A stretch of 64,000 bases of DNA from contig JAEULJ010000007.1 in assembly GCA_016793865.1 (NCBI GenBank), forward strand, positions 434,001 through 498,000, read 5' to 3'. Below the pieces are notes generated by a model that was not told the origin of the DNA, made no database searches, and saw only the letters and a program-made list of their open reading frames with translations. Source of the stretch: Altererythrobacter sp. Its GTDB lineage: Bacteria; Pseudomonadota; Alphaproteobacteria; Sphingomonadales; Sphingomonadaceae. Made by a program: the position numbers and the translations under genes. Within the stretch, counting starts at the first letter, position 1. Every line of letters starts with the position of its first letter. Below are positions 26,804 through 36,537 of this stretch, in pieces.

Positions 26804-29110
26804 CTAACGCTTCTTGCCCCGCCCCTGATGGCGGATATTGCCGGGTCGACCGCGCTTGCCCTCATCGTGACTCTGGCGCGGTGAGGATTTGCCCTTGAAC
26901 CCCGATTTCTTGCCACGTTCTGGCTGGCGGAAGCCGCGCGGTTCTATGCCACCCTCGCTGCCCGGCACCTCGAACTTGAGCGCGCCGGTGAGCGGATTCG
27001 CTTCGGCAAGCTTGAGCTCCAGCCGGTCGCCGGTGGCATAGCGCGCGCCGCTGGTCTCGCCCACCAGCGCATGCGCGGCCTCGTCATAACGGAAATACTC
27101 GCGGCCCAGCGTGCTCACCGGCACCAGCCCATCGCCCCCCAGCCCCAGTATGGTGGCGAAGAAGCCGAAGCCCTGCACCCCCGTGATGCGCGTCGGGAAG
27201 GTCTCGCCCACGCGGCCCGATAACCAGGCGGCGACGTAGCGGTCGATGGTGTCGCGCTCCGCTTCCATCGCACGGCGTTCGGTCTGGCTGATGGCGTCGC
27301 TGATCTGGCTGAGCGATTGCCGGTCGCGATCGGCTAGGCCCGATGTTTCCGGCAAGCCATTGCGCGGCGCGGGCTGTTCCAGCTTGTAGGCATCGACGAG
27401 CGCGCGGTGGACTAGCAGGTCCGCATAGCGGCGGATCGGCGAGGTGAAATGGGCGTAGCTCGCCAGCGCCAGGCCGAAATGGCCGGCATTCTGCGGACCG
27501 TAGAATGCCTGCATCTGGGTCCGCAGCACCGCCTCCATCACCAGCTCGCGCTCGGCACCGTCCGCGATGTCCTTGAGCATACGGTTGAAGAGGCCGGGCG
27601 TGATGACCTGCCCCAGCGCCAGCTTGCGGCCCTGGGTGCCAAGGTAATCGCGCAGGTTGAGCAGCTTCTCGCGGCTCGGGCTCTCATGCACGCGATAGAC
27701 CACCGGCGCCGTCTTGGCCTCCAGCGCGCGGGCGGCGGCGACATTGGCGGCGATCATGAAATCTTCCACCACCCGGTGCGCGTCGAGCCGCTCGCGCAGC
27801 CTGATTTCCTCGATCCTGCCCTCGTCGTTCAGCCGCACCTGTCGTTCGGGCAGTTCCAGTTCGAGCGGATCGCGCTCGGCGCGGGCGGCGGCGAGCAGCT
27901 TCCACGCTCCCCACAGATTGGCGAGATGTTCGGGCGGATTGCCGGCATCGACGGCAGCCTGCGCCTCCTCATAGGCATGGTTGTGCGCGATGCGGACGAG
28001 TGCGCGGGTGAAGCGCCACTTCGTCACCTTGCCCTGGGGCGAGATGGTCAGGTGGCAGGCCATCGCGGCGCGGTCCTCGCCCTCGACCAGGCTGCACACA
28101 TCGGCGCTCAGCACCTCGGGCAGCATCGGCACCACCCGGTCGGGGAAATAGACCGAATTGCCGCGCTTGCGTGCCTCCTTGTCGAGCGCTCCGCCCGGGC
28201 GGACATAGTAGCTGACGTCGGCGATGGCGACGACGGCGCGATAGCCGCCCTCACCGTTCGGCTCTGCCCAGATCGCATCGTCATGGTCGCGTGCGTCGGC
28301 GGGATCGATGGCCACGATGGGCAGATGGCGCAGGTCTTCGCGGGTCTCGGGGTTGAGCGGGAGGTCCACTGCGCGATTGGCCTCGGCGATCGCCTCGTCG
28401 GGGAAGATGTGCGGGATGCCGTGCTTGGCGATGGCGATCAGGCTGAAGCTCCTGGGGGCCAGCGGATCGCCGACCACCTCGACCACCTTCACGCCGCTTC
28501 GTTCCGATTTGCCGACACGTTCGGTAAGCACCAGTTCGCCGGGCTTCGCCTCGCCGAGATCGGCGATGGGTGCGGAATTGCGGACGCGCTTGTCCACCGG
28601 GGCGAGCCACGGCTTGCCCGCGCCGTCGAGCTCGACCACCCCCATCAGCCCCTCGGTGCGTGCCGGCAGCTTCTTCATCGGGAAGGCGCGCCAACCCTTG
28701 GGGCCTTCCTCGGTGCGGGCCAGCACGCGGTCGCCGCGCCGCAGCGCCGCCTGGCCCTTCTTCTCCACCAGCACCAGGCGCGGGCGCTCGCCTTCTGCCT
28801 CCCAGCTCTCGGGTTCGGCCACGGCCTCGCCGTCGGTGATGGCGACTACCTTGAGCACCGTCACCCTGGGCAGGCCGCCCATGCGGTGAAACGCGGTCTT
28901 GCTGCCGTCGATCAGCCCTTCTTCGGCCATGTCCTTGAGCAGCGATTTGAGCGCGATCTTTTCATTGCCCTTGAGCCCGAAGGCGCGGGCGATCTCGCGC
29001 TTGCCTGCGGGGCCGTCGGCGGTCTGGATGAAACGAACGATCTGCTCGCGCGAGGGCATCCCCTGCGCGTGTTGCGGGCGCTTTGCGGCCCGATTCTTCT
29101 TGTCTTGCAT
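26804..29110 (-). CDS. rnr: Ribonuclease R
   Basis: The 768-residue 3'-5' exoribonuclease degrades structured RNA. It has an N-terminal winged helix (about 20-75), cold-shock-type domains, an RNB catalytic domain with the metal-binding aspartates in DPADARDHDDA, the HFTSPIRRYADLLVHR segment, an S1 domain near 620-700, and a basic low-complexity tail (GKKSGFKGKSS, GRPGNIRHQGRGKKR). The tail matches the RNase R habit of a Lys/Arg-rich C-terminus that helps bind structured RNA. Confidence 0.95.
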   Translation of the reverse strand: MQDKKNRAAKRPQHAQGMPSREQIVRFIQTADGPAGKREIARAFGLKGNEKIALKSLLKDMAEEGLIDGSKTAFHRMGGLPRVTVLKVVAITDGEAVAEPESWEAEGERPRLVLVEKKGQAALRRGDRVLARTEEGPKGWRAFPMKKLPARTEGLMGVVELDGAGKPWLAPVDKRVRNSAPIADLGEAKPGELVLTERVGKSERSGVKVVEVVGDPLAPRSFSLIAIAKHGIPHIFPDEAIAEANRAVDLPLNPETREDLRHLPIVAIDPADARDHDDAIWAEPNGEGGYRAVVAIADVSYYVRPGGALDKEARKRGNSVYFPDRVVPMLPEVLSADVCSLVEGEDRAAMACHLTISPQGKVTKWRFTRALVRIAHNHAYEEAQAAVDAGNPPEHLANLWGAWKLLAAARAERDPLELELPERQVRLNDEGRIEEIRLRERLDAHRVVEDFMIAANVAAARALEAKTAPVVYRVHESPSREKLLNLRDYLGTQGRKLALGQVITPGLFNRMLKDIADGAERELVMEAVLRTQMQAFYGPQNAGHFGLALASYAHFTSPIRRYADLLVHRALVDAYKLEQPAPRNGLPETSGLADRDRQSLSQISDAISQTERRAMEAERDTIDRYVAAWLSGRVGETFPTRITGVQGFGFFATILGLGGDGLVPVSTLGREYFRYDEAAHALVGETSGARYATGDRLELKLAEANPLTGALKFEVPGSEGGIEPRGFRQPERGKKSGFKGKSSPRQSHDEGKRGRPGNIRHQGRGKKR

Positions 29111-29194
29111 ATGGCCCTATATGGGGATGGCGCGGTCCGGTGTCACCCTCTCGTCCGCGCCCGGAGCCGCTTCCCGCCCCGAGGCCGCGCGCGA

Positions 29195-30739
29195 TCAGTA
29201 TGCCTTGGCCAGCAACACCCGTTCGGTCGCGGGCGCGCCGGTGAAGATGCAGGCCCCATCCGCCGGCAACGATCCGAGCGGGACATTGCGGATCGTCAGC
29301 TTGAGCGCCTTCAACCGCTCGACCACCTTGTCGAGCGCCGCGCCGGTGGGCTTCGACCATTGCACCTCGACCCAGCCGGGAAACTTCTCCCCGTCCGCGA
29401 AATGCTTCTCGACCGCGGCGAAATCGGTGAAGCCGCGGGTGATGTTGGCCTCGCGCCGCTCGCGTGCCTGAGCAAACATGGCGGATTGCATTTCGGCCAG
29501 GATCGCCGGGATCGTCTGCCCCGCCGCCTCTATCGTGGGGGTGGCGAAGGCAGGCTTGCCCGTCGCCTCGTCCCACAGCGCGTCGCGGCGCAGGAGGCTG
29601 ACCACGCCATTGTCCCGGTCGCGCCCGCCGACCTCGACGATCACCGGCGCACCCTTCCTCACCCAGTCCCAGCGCTTCTGCGCGGGCTTGCCGGGCTTCA
29701 CGTCCAGCAGCACGCGCAGCGGCTCTCCCAGCGCGCTCTGCCCAGCGAGAGCGGCCCGCAGCCCTTCGCAATATTCGATCAGCGCGGCATCGCCATCATC
29801 CTCGCGCAGCATGGGCAGGATCACCACCTGCCACGGCGCGATCTTCGGCGGCACCCGCAGCCCGTCGTCATCGCCATGAGTCATGATGACGCCGCCGACC
29901 ATGCGGGTTGAGACGCCCCAGCTGGTCGTGTGCGCCAGCGTCTGGGTGCCTTCCTTGTCCTGATAGCGAATGCCGCTCGCCTCGGCGAAATTGGTGCCCA
30001 GATAATGGCTGGTGCCGGCCTGCAAGGCCTTGCCGTCCTGCATCATGGCCTCGATCGACCAGGTCTCGACCGCACCGGGGAAGCGCTCGTTCTCGGGCTT
30101 CTCGCCCGCCACCACCGGCAGGCTCAGGTCCTCCTCTGCGAAGACGCGATAGACCTCCAGCATCCGCAGGGTATGTTCCTTCGCCTCGTCCTCGTCGGCA
30201 TGGGCGGTATGGCCCTCCTGCCACAGGAACTCGCTGGTCCGCAGGAACATCCGCGTGCGCATCTCCCAGCGCACCACATTCGCCCACTGGTTGAGCTTGA
30301 GCGGCAGATCGCGCCAGCTCTGCACCCAGCGCGCCATCGCATCGCCGATGATGGTCTCGCTGGTCGGACGCACCACCAGCGGCTCCTCCAGCTTCGCCTC
30401 GGGATCGGGCTTGAGGCCACCCTTGCCGTCGGCGATCAGCCGGTGATGGGTGACCACCGCCATTTCCTTGGCGAAGCCTTCGACGTGCTCGGCCTCGCGC
30501 GCGAAATTGCTCAGCGGGATGAACAGCGGGAAATAGGCGTTGTCGTGCCCGGTCGCCTTGATGCGATCGTCGAGCAGGCGTTGCATCCGTTCCCAGATGC
30601 CCCATCCCCACGGCTTGATGACCATGCATCCGCGCACGCCCGATTCCTCGGCCATGTCGGCGGCGGTGATGACCTCCTGATACCAGGCGGCGAAATCGTC
30701 GGCTCGCCTCGTGCCGAGCGCATGGCGGATCTGGGCCAC
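29195..30739 (-). CDS. proS: Prolyl-tRNA synthetase, archaeal/eukaryotic-type
   Basis: A 514-residue class II synthetase. The segments VRGCMVIKPWGWGIWERM, FPLFIP, WEMRTRMFLRTSEFLWQEGHTAH and the C-terminal Tyr in LLAKAY match the archaeal/eukaryotic-like ProRS (type 3). The inserted editing domain of classical bacterial ProRS is absent. The GTG at 30739 has an AGGAAGA ribosome site. It is 48 bp downstream of phaR, on the same strand. Confidence 0.93.
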   Translation of the reverse strand: MAQIRHALGTRRADDFAAWYQEVITAADMAEESGVRGCMVIKPWGWGIWERMQRLLDDRIKATGHDNAYFPLFIPLSNFAREAEHVEGFAKEMAVVTHHRLIADGKGGLKPDPEAKLEEPLVVRPTSETIIGDAMARWVQSWRDLPLKLNQWANVVRWEMRTRMFLRTSEFLWQEGHTAHADEDEAKEHTLRMLEVYRVFAEEDLSLPVVAGEKPENERFPGAVETWSIEAMMQDGKALQAGTSHYLGTNFAEASGIRYQDKEGTQTLAHTTSWGVSTRMVGGVIMTHGDDDGLRVPPKIAPWQVVILPMLREDDGDAALIEYCEGLRAALAGQSALGEPLRVLLDVKPGKPAQKRWDWVRKGAPVIVEVGGRDRDNGVVSLLRRDALWDEATGKPAFATPTIEAAGQTIPAILAEMQSAMFAQARERREANITRGFTDFAAVEKHFADGEKFPGWVEVQWSKPTGAALDKVVERLKALKLTIRNVPLGSLPADGACIFTGAPATERVLLAKAY

Positions 30740-30787
30740 GTCAAATCTTCCTAAGTTATATGAGCTTCGACGGCCAAGTGATTGCGA

Positions 30788-31336
30788 TCATTTGGAAAGC
30801 CGGTCGAGCTTCTTCTGCATTTCGGCCATCTGCTCGCGCAGGGCGGAAAGGTCTTCATCCTTCGCCACCGGGGCACCCGATGGCTTGCTGCCGGGCAGGA
30901 AAGCCTCAGCCGCGGCGCGCATCATGGCTATGTTGGTTTCCGCGATCCTGGCGAACGGGTTAGCCGACAGACCCTTCGACCAGGCGGCCGCCAGCTCCTC
31001 GCGGTTCTTTCGGAAGCTTGCCATGCTGGCTTCCAGGTAGCCGGGAATCATCGACTGCATCGAATTGCCGTACATGCCGATGAGATCGCGCAGGAAGCTG
31101 ACGGGCAACATCTGCTGCTTGCCGCTGGATTCCTGATCGAGAATTATCTGGGTCAGGATCTGATGGGTGATGTCGTCACCGCTCTTGGCGTCAACCACGC
31201 GGAAATCGCGCTCCTCGCGGACCATCATGGCGATATCGTCGAGCGTGATGTAGCTCGAGGTGCCCGTGTTGTAGAGCCGCCGGTTGGCGTATTTCTTGAT
31301 GACCACGGCGCCGCCGTCGTCCGCTCGCTTCGCCAT
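30788..31336 (-). CDS. phaR: Polyhydroxyalkanoate synthesis repressor PhaR
   Basis: A 182-residue regulator that in relatives binds PHA granules and DNA to control phasin expression. The N-terminal PHB/PHA accumulation regulator DNA-binding domain is clear (IKKYANRRLYNTGTSSYIT, VVDAKSGDDIT), followed by an amphipathic region and a C-terminal coiled coil. No PHA synthase or phasin gene is in the window. Confidence 0.92.
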   Translation of the reverse strand: MAKRADDGGAVVIKKYANRRLYNTGTSSYITLDDIAMMVREERDFRVVDAKSGDDITHQILTQIILDQESSGKQQMLPVSFLRDLIGMYGNSMQSMIPGYLEASMASFRKNREELAAAWSKGLSANPFARIAETNIAMMRAAAEAFLPGSKPSGAPVAKDEDLSALREQMAEMQKKLDRLSK

Positions 31337-31402
31337 CGACTCTTCTCCTGAACCTCGCCGCGCCCTAGCACCTGCAATAGCTGCGGTGCAACATGACCGC
31401 GC

Positions 31403-32440
31403 TCACCCGAACCTGCGGCCGAGCAACGTCAGCAACTCGTAGCCGCTCAGCCCTGTTTCACGCGATGCCTCCGCGAGCGCGTAGGGCAGTTCGACCCAAT
31501 CTCCCTCGTCCAATTCCGGCGCGGCGGCGAGGTCGATCACGATCATGTCCATCGAGACCTTGCCCAGGATCGGCAGCGGGCGGCCTTGGGAAGCGAATGC
31601 CCCTCCTGCCCAGCAACGCAGCACGCCGTCCGCATAGCCGATGGAGACGACGCCCACGCGCATGGCCGCGCGTGCCGTGAAGGCGGCGTTGTAGCCGACG
31701 GTCTCGCCCGGCTCCAGTTCGCGGACCTGGACGATCGCCGCCTCGGGAAAGGCGACCTGGCTGATCGCGCCAGCCAGCGCCGGATGCTGCACGCCGCCGT
31801 AAAGGGCCAGGCCGGGCCGTGCCAGATCGAAGGCATAGTCCGCGCCCAACCCGATCCCCGCGCTGCTGGCGAGGCTGGCTTCCCGATGCGGCACGCGCGC
31901 CACCACCTCGCGAAAGGCGGCGAGCTGGGCCGCGTTCATCGCGCTGTCTGGCTCGTCGGCACAGGCGAGGTGGCTCATCAGCGTGTGGACCGTAAGCGCG
32001 GCGACGGCTGGGTCGCCCGTCTCCCGGGGCCGCAAGCCCAGCCGGTTGATGCCGGTATCGACCATCAGATCGCACGCACCGCCGCCGGCTTCGGCCCACA
32101 GCCGCGCCTGGTGCAACGAATTGATGACCGGGCGCACGCCGGTGGCGCGGGCATAAGCGGCATCGCGCGCCGAAAGCGGGCCGTGCAGGACGGATAGCTG
32201 CGCCGCGGGGATATGCCTCAGCGCCGGCCCTACCTCCTGCCAGTGCGCCACGAAGAAATCGCGCGCCCCCGCATCGTGCAGCACCGGCAGGCAGCGATCG
32301 ATGCCCAGGCCATAGCAGTCCGCCTTGATCGCCGCCCCGGCCCGGCCCGGCCGACTCAGCCGGTCGAGCGCGCGCCAGTTGTCCGAGAGCGCGACCGCAT
32401 CCACGCGCAGCCGCAGCGTGGGCCGCGGAACCTCTATCAT
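31403..32440 (-). CDS. alr: Alanine racemase
   Basis: The 345-residue PLP enzyme makes D-Ala for peptidoglycan. The PLP-Lys segment is AAIKADCYGLG and the catalytic Tyr is in GETVGYNAAF, with GKVSMDM in the C-terminal domain. The ATG at 32440 is preferred over an upstream in-frame start that would overlap the transporter gene. It is 10 bp downstream of the MFS gene on the same strand. Confidence 0.93.
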   Translation of the reverse strand: MIEVPRPTLRLRVDAVALSDNWRALDRLSRPGRAGAAIKADCYGLGIDRCLPVLHDAGARDFFVAHWQEVGPALRHIPAAQLSVLHGPLSARDAAYARATGVRPVINSLHQARLWAEAGGGACDLMVDTGINRLGLRPRETGDPAVAALTVHTLMSHLACADEPDSAMNAAQLAAFREVVARVPHREASLASSAGIGLGADYAFDLARPGLALYGGVQHPALAGAISQVAFPEAAIVQVRELEPGETVGYNAAFTARAAMRVGVVSIGYADGVLRCWAGGAFASQGRPLPILGKVSMDMIVIDLAAAPELDEGDWVELPYALAEASRETGLSGYELLTLLGRRFG

Positions 32441-32450
32441 GGCTGCATCG

Positions 32451-34124
32451 TCATGGAAGCGATGGCGAGACCGGCGGCGCATGGGGATCGGTCTCTTCGA
32501 AATCGCGCGGCGGCCCGCCGGGGATGCCCCACCAGGCGACCAGCAGCCCGAAAGCCATCACCACCCAGGCATACCACAGCCCGGCATAAGCATCGCCGGT
32601 GCGCGCCACGATGTAGCCCGCGATCAGCGGCAGGAACCCGCCGAGATAGCCCGCACCGATGTGATATGGGATCGACATCGAGGAATAGCGGATGCGCGCC
32701 GGGAACATCTCCGCCAGCAGCGCCGCCACCGAGCCGTAGGTCAACGCCGACAGCATCCCCAGTGAGCACAGCAGCGCGACGATGCCGACGAGATTGAGCA
32801 GTGGCGGGCGCTGTTTGGTGAAATCATAGCCGCGCGCCTCCAGCCACTCCTGCACCGCCGCCTTTCGCGCAGCATCCGGCGCGGCACCATCGATGGTCAG
32901 CCGCTCCGTGCCTGCCACCAGCGCAGGTGCCCCGGCTGCGGATTCCCGCAGCTCATAGGACGCCCCGAGCGAGGTAAGATCCGACAGCAGTCGCCCGCAA
33001 TCGGTCGCCTGCTTGGCGGCGAAGGGATCGTAGTTGCACGCGCTACCCTCCACCGAAACCGGCGCGGATCGGGCGCTCGCGGCAAGGCCCGGATTGCTCA
33101 GCGCGCCCAGCCCCCAGAAGATCGGGAACAGGAACGCCAGCGTCGCGATCGCGCCGATGATGATCGGTTTTTTGCGCCCGACTCGATCCGACCATCTGCC
33201 CACGAAGATGTAGAAGCTCATGGAGATCAGGCCGGAGATCAGCACGATCACCTCCGTCACCCCCTCGTCCATCCGCATCGGGCCGCGCAGGAACGAAAGG
33301 CCGTAGAAGAAGGCGGTGTACCAGATCACGGTCAGCACACCCGCAACGCCGAAGAGCGCGACGAAGATGCGCTTCTTGTTGCCGGGATAGGTGAAGCTTT
33401 CCACGAAGGGATTGCCCGCCGTCTCGCCCGCTGCTTTCATCGCCTGGAACACCGGACTCTCGCTGAGCTTGAGCCGCATCCACAGGCTGATGCCGAGCAG
33501 CGCGATCGACAACAGGAACGGCACCCGCCAGCCCCATGCGGCGAACTCGTCCTCCGGAATGATCGCACGGCACGCCGCGACGACAGCGATCGAGAGCACG
33601 AAGCCGCCTACCACGCTCGCCTGGATGAAGCTGGTGTAGAAGCCGCGTTTCTCCGGCGGGGCGTGCTCGGCGACGTAGATCGCCGCTCCGCCATATTCCC
33701 CGCCCAGCGCAAGGCCCTGGAGGATGCGGAAGGCGATCACGATGATCGGGGCCGCGATCCCGATGGTCGCGGCGGAGGGAATGAGGCCCACCCCCGCAGT
33801 CGCGATACCCATCAGGGTAACCGTGACGAGAAAGGTATATTTGCGCCCCAGCCTGTCGCCGAGGAAGCCGAACAGAACCGCCCCCAGGGGCCGGAAACCG
33901 AAGCCGACGGCGAAACCCGCCCACACCAGGAGCAGCTCGAGCGTCTCGTTGCCGCTGGGAAAGAAGGCCTTGCCGATCAGCGCAGCAAGCGTGCCGTAGA
34001 TGAAGAAATCATACCATTCGAAAATGGTGCCCGCGCTCGACGCCGCGATCACGAGGCGGATTTCCTTCGCGCTCGGCTGTCGCTGCGGGACGGTTGGCGA
34101 CGCCCCGGTGATGCTGCTTGCCAT
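32451..34124 (-). CDS. MFS metabolite:H+ symporter with periplasmic insert
   Basis: A 557-residue member of the MHS branch of the major facilitator superfamily. It has FEWYDFFIYGTLA in helix 1, GDRLGRKYTF between helices 2 and 3, GLALGGEYGGA in helix 4, and PPEKRGFYTS. Between helices 8-9 and 10 a hydrophilic insert of about 110 residues (around 365-470) carries CNYDPFAAKQATDC with two cysteines. The substrate is unknown; relatives move dicarboxylates, betaine or shikimate. AAGGGGAAGG precedes the ATG. Confidence 0.88.
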   Translation of the reverse strand: MASSITGASPTVPQRQPSAKEIRLVIAASSAGTIFEWYDFFIYGTLAALIGKAFFPSGNETLELLLVWAGFAVGFGFRPLGAVLFGFLGDRLGRKYTFLVTVTLMGIATAGVGLIPSAATIGIAAPIIVIAFRILQGLALGGEYGGAAIYVAEHAPPEKRGFYTSFIQASVVGGFVLSIAVVAACRAIIPEDEFAAWGWRVPFLLSIALLGISLWMRLKLSESPVFQAMKAAGETAGNPFVESFTYPGNKKRIFVALFGVAGVLTVIWYTAFFYGLSFLRGPMRMDEGVTEVIVLISGLISMSFYIFVGRWSDRVGRKKPIIIGAIATLAFLFPIFWGLGALSNPGLAASARSAPVSVEGSACNYDPFAAKQATDCGRLLSDLTSLGASYELRESAAGAPALVAGTERLTIDGAAPDAARKAAVQEWLEARGYDFTKQRPPLLNLVGIVALLCSLGMLSALTYGSVAALLAEMFPARIRYSSMSIPYHIGAGYLGGFLPLIAGYIVARTGDAYAGLWYAWVVMAFGLLVAWWGIPGGPPRDFEETDPHAPPVSPSLP

Positions 34125-34159
34125 ATTCCCCTCGGCCTTCCCCTTGCCCAGCACCAGTC

Positions 34160-34618
34160 CTAGGCGGCGCGAAGCTGCTTGGAAAGCGCCTCCAGCGCGG
34201 CCTTCCACGGGAGCAGGATCGCGCCGTGACGCGTCGGATGTGCACGCGCTGGTGCCAATACGGCCAGTCCCGGCCAAGTCGGCGGCGCGGCTACGCTGCC
34301 GGCGTCCGCCGCAGGGTCGAGCCAGGCCTCCAGCTCGTCGAGCGCCCGGGCGATCCCGACCTCGCCCAGTCCTCGGGCGCCGTTCAGGAACAGCGCCGCT
34401 GCCGCCTGGCCGATGGCGCAGGCGGTCACCTGCGCGCCGATCCGCTCTATCCGGCCATCGCGACCCACCGATATGCTCAACTCGATCCGGCTTCCGCACA
34501 GGCGCGAGACCGCCTCTCCCCGCAGGGGCAACGCCGGGTCGAGCGGGTATTCGGCCAGGTCCACCGCCAGCCCGAGGATGGCGGGAGTGTAGAGCGCCGT
34601 GCCGACGACCCGCGTCAT
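34160..34618 (-). CDS. NifU-N/IscU-like protein lacking the third cysteine
   Basis: A 152-residue protein resembling the IscU/NifU N-terminal Fe-S scaffold domain, with ALYTPAILGLAVDL, RLCGSRIEL and the TACAIGQAAAALF motif. Only two of the three cluster-binding cysteines are visible; no third Cys follows in the second half. It may be a degenerate or accessory scaffold. The GC-rich linker around 105-115 is unusual. It sits 8 bp after cvpA. Confidence 0.75.
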   Translation of the reverse strand: MTRVVGTALYTPAILGLAVDLAEYPLDPALPLRGEAVSRLCGSRIELSISVGRDGRIERIGAQVTACAIGQAAAALFLNGARGLGEVGIARALDELEAWLDPAADAGSVAAPPTWPGLAVLAPARAHPTRHGAILLPWKAALEALSKQLRAA

Positions 34619-34625
34619 GGTGCGC

Positions 34626-35153
34626 TCAGGCGCCATCCACCGCGAGCTGCTTTTCATTCGCATCGGCGCGGCGCTGCGCGATCATCTCCACCAGGCTGCG
34701 CGATCCGGCATCCACCAGATCGTAGCTGCGCGCCGTGGTCATCCACGTCGGGCGGCCGGCCATACCCCAGACCCTGTCATAGCCCAGCACCAGCAGCGAG
34801 AACGCGATTACCACCACCACCACGCCCTTCACCCCGCCGAACCCGAAGCCGAGCACACGGTCGATCGGACCAAGGGGGGAATTGCGCGCCACGCTACCCA
34901 GGTTGTTGGCGATCACCTTCATGGCGGCATAGGGGATCAGCAGCAGCAGCGCGAAGGCCAGGATCGCGGTCGGCACGCCGTAACCGACATATTCGCCGAG
35001 CTGTATGGTCAGCGGCGTGTGAATGAAGCGAACCGCCAGCGCCGCGAAGATCCACGCCGCCAGTGAGGCCACTTCCTGCACGAAGCCGCGCATGAAACCG
35101 CCGATCGCGGCGATCGCCACAATGCCCAGAACTATGAAATCGAAACCCGTCAT
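34626..35153 (-). CDS. CvpA-family membrane protein
   Basis: A 175-residue inner-membrane protein of the colicin V production family. It has four hydrophobic helices in the first 125 residues (start MTGFDFIVLGIVAIAAIGGF, then RGFVQEVASLAAW and GPIDRVLGFGFGGVKG). In E. coli cvpA lies upstream of purF; here it lies between radA and a NifU-like gene. The biochemical role is unresolved. Confidence 0.9.
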   Translation of the reverse strand: MTGFDFIVLGIVAIAAIGGFMRGFVQEVASLAAWIFAALAVRFIHTPLTIQLGEYVGYGVPTAILAFALLLLIPYAAMKVIANNLGSVARNSPLGPIDRVLGFGFGGVKGVVVVVIAFSLLVLGYDRVWGMAGRPTWMTTARSYDLVDAGSRSLVEMIAQRRADANEKQLAVDGA

Positions 35154-35167
35154 GACCCTTAGCGCAT

Positions 35168-36535
35168 TTATGCGCTCGCCATCACCCGGTCAACGAGCTT
35201 GGCGAGCCGATCGACCGGGCGGTAATCGATCGAGCCTTTCGGAGGGGAGGTTCCAGCTGGCCCGTATGCCACGGAAAAGCCGAGTTTCGCCGCCTCGCGC
35301 AGACGCAAACCGCCATGCGCCACCGCCCGCACCTCGCCCGCCAGGCTCACCTCGCCCAGCCATACGCTGCGGTGCGGCAGCGGCTTGTCGGCGAGCGCGC
35401 TAACCAGCGCCGCCGCCACCGCCAGATCGGCCGCCGGGTCCGCCAGGCGATAACCGCCAGCCACGTTCAGATAGACCTCCGCGGAGGAGAAATTGAGCCC
35501 GCAGCGCGCCTCCAGAACGGCCAGCAGCATCGCCAGCCGCCCGCCATCCCAACCCACCACCGCGCGGCGCGGCGTGGCGCCCGATTGCAGGCGCACGATC
35601 AGCGCCTGTATCTCCACCAGCATGGGCCGGGTGCCTTCCATCGCCGGGAACACCGCGCTGCCGGCCAGCGGCTCCTCGCGGCCGGACAGGAACAGCAGCG
35701 AAGGATTGGCGACCTCCTCAAGTCCCTCCCCCGCCATGCTGAACACGCCGATCTCGTCGACCGCGCCGAAACGGTTCTTGAGGCTTCTCAGTATCCGGTA
35801 CTGATGGCTTCGCTCGCCTTCGAAGCTCATCACCACATCGACCATATGCTCCAGCACACGCGGGCCGGCGATGCTGCCATCCTTTGTGACATGGCCCACT
35901 AGGACCAGCGCCGCGCCCGAATCCTTGGCATAGCGGATCAGCTCGAAGGCACAGCCGCGCACCTGGCTGACCGTGCCTGGCGCGCCTTCGATGCTGTCGG
36001 AGAACATGGTCTGGATCGAATCGATCACCAGCAGCGCCGGCGGCGGCATGGCGTGGAGGCTGGTAAGGATGTCGCGCACGCTGGTCGCGGCGGCGAGCTG
36101 GACCGGCGCGTCGGCAAGGCCCAGCCGCACCGCGCGCAGCCGCACCTGCCCCGCCGCCTCCTCGCCGCTGACATAGACCGCGCTGGCACCCGCCTTCGCG
36201 ACCTTGGCAGCTGCCTGAAGCAGCAAGGTGGATTTGCCGATACCGGGATCGCCGCCCATCAGGATCGCCGAACCCGGCACGAAGCCGCCGCCCAGCGCAC
36301 GGTCGAACTCGGCCAGCCCGGTCGACCGGCGGACGGGCAGCTCTCCCGGCGTGTCGAGCCCGGAGAACGCCACCGCCCGCCCCCCGCTCGACAGATCGTG
36401 CTTCTGCGAGAACACCGTCGCCGGCACGTCCTCGGTCAGTGTGTTCCATTCCGCGCAATCGGCGCATTGCCCCTGCCAACGGGTATGGACACCCCCGCAG
36501 GCCTGGCAGACGAAACGCTTGCGGGGCTTGGCCAT
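35168..36535 (-). CDS. radA: DNA repair protein RadA
   Basis: This 455-residue RecA-like branch-migration helicase acts in recombination. It has an N-terminal zinc finger (C10-x2-C13 and C24-x2-C27), Walker A GGDPGIGKSTLLLQ, the RadA-specific LKNRFGAVDEIGVF, and a Lon-protease-like C-terminal domain. The ATG at 36535 is chosen over an in-frame TTG two codons upstream because MAKPRKRFVCQACG is the family start. It begins 2 bp after the GFA-family stop. Confidence 0.95.
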   Translation of the reverse strand: MAKPRKRFVCQACGGVHTRWQGQCADCAEWNTLTEDVPATVFSQKHDLSSGGRAVAFSGLDTPGELPVRRSTGLAEFDRALGGGFVPGSAILMGGDPGIGKSTLLLQAAAKVAKAGASAVYVSGEEAAGQVRLRAVRLGLADAPVQLAAATSVRDILTSLHAMPPPALLVIDSIQTMFSDSIEGAPGTVSQVRGCAFELIRYAKDSGAALVLVGHVTKDGSIAGPRVLEHMVDVVMSFEGERSHQYRILRSLKNRFGAVDEIGVFSMAGEGLEEVANPSLLFLSGREEPLAGSAVFPAMEGTRPMLVEIQALIVRLQSGATPRRAVVGWDGGRLAMLLAVLEARCGLNFSSAEVYLNVAGGYRLADPAADLAVAAALVSALADKPLPHRSVWLGEVSLAGEVRAVAHGGLRLREAAKLGFSVAYGPAGTSPPKGSIDYRPVDRLAKLVDRVMASA

Positions 36536-36537
36536 GC

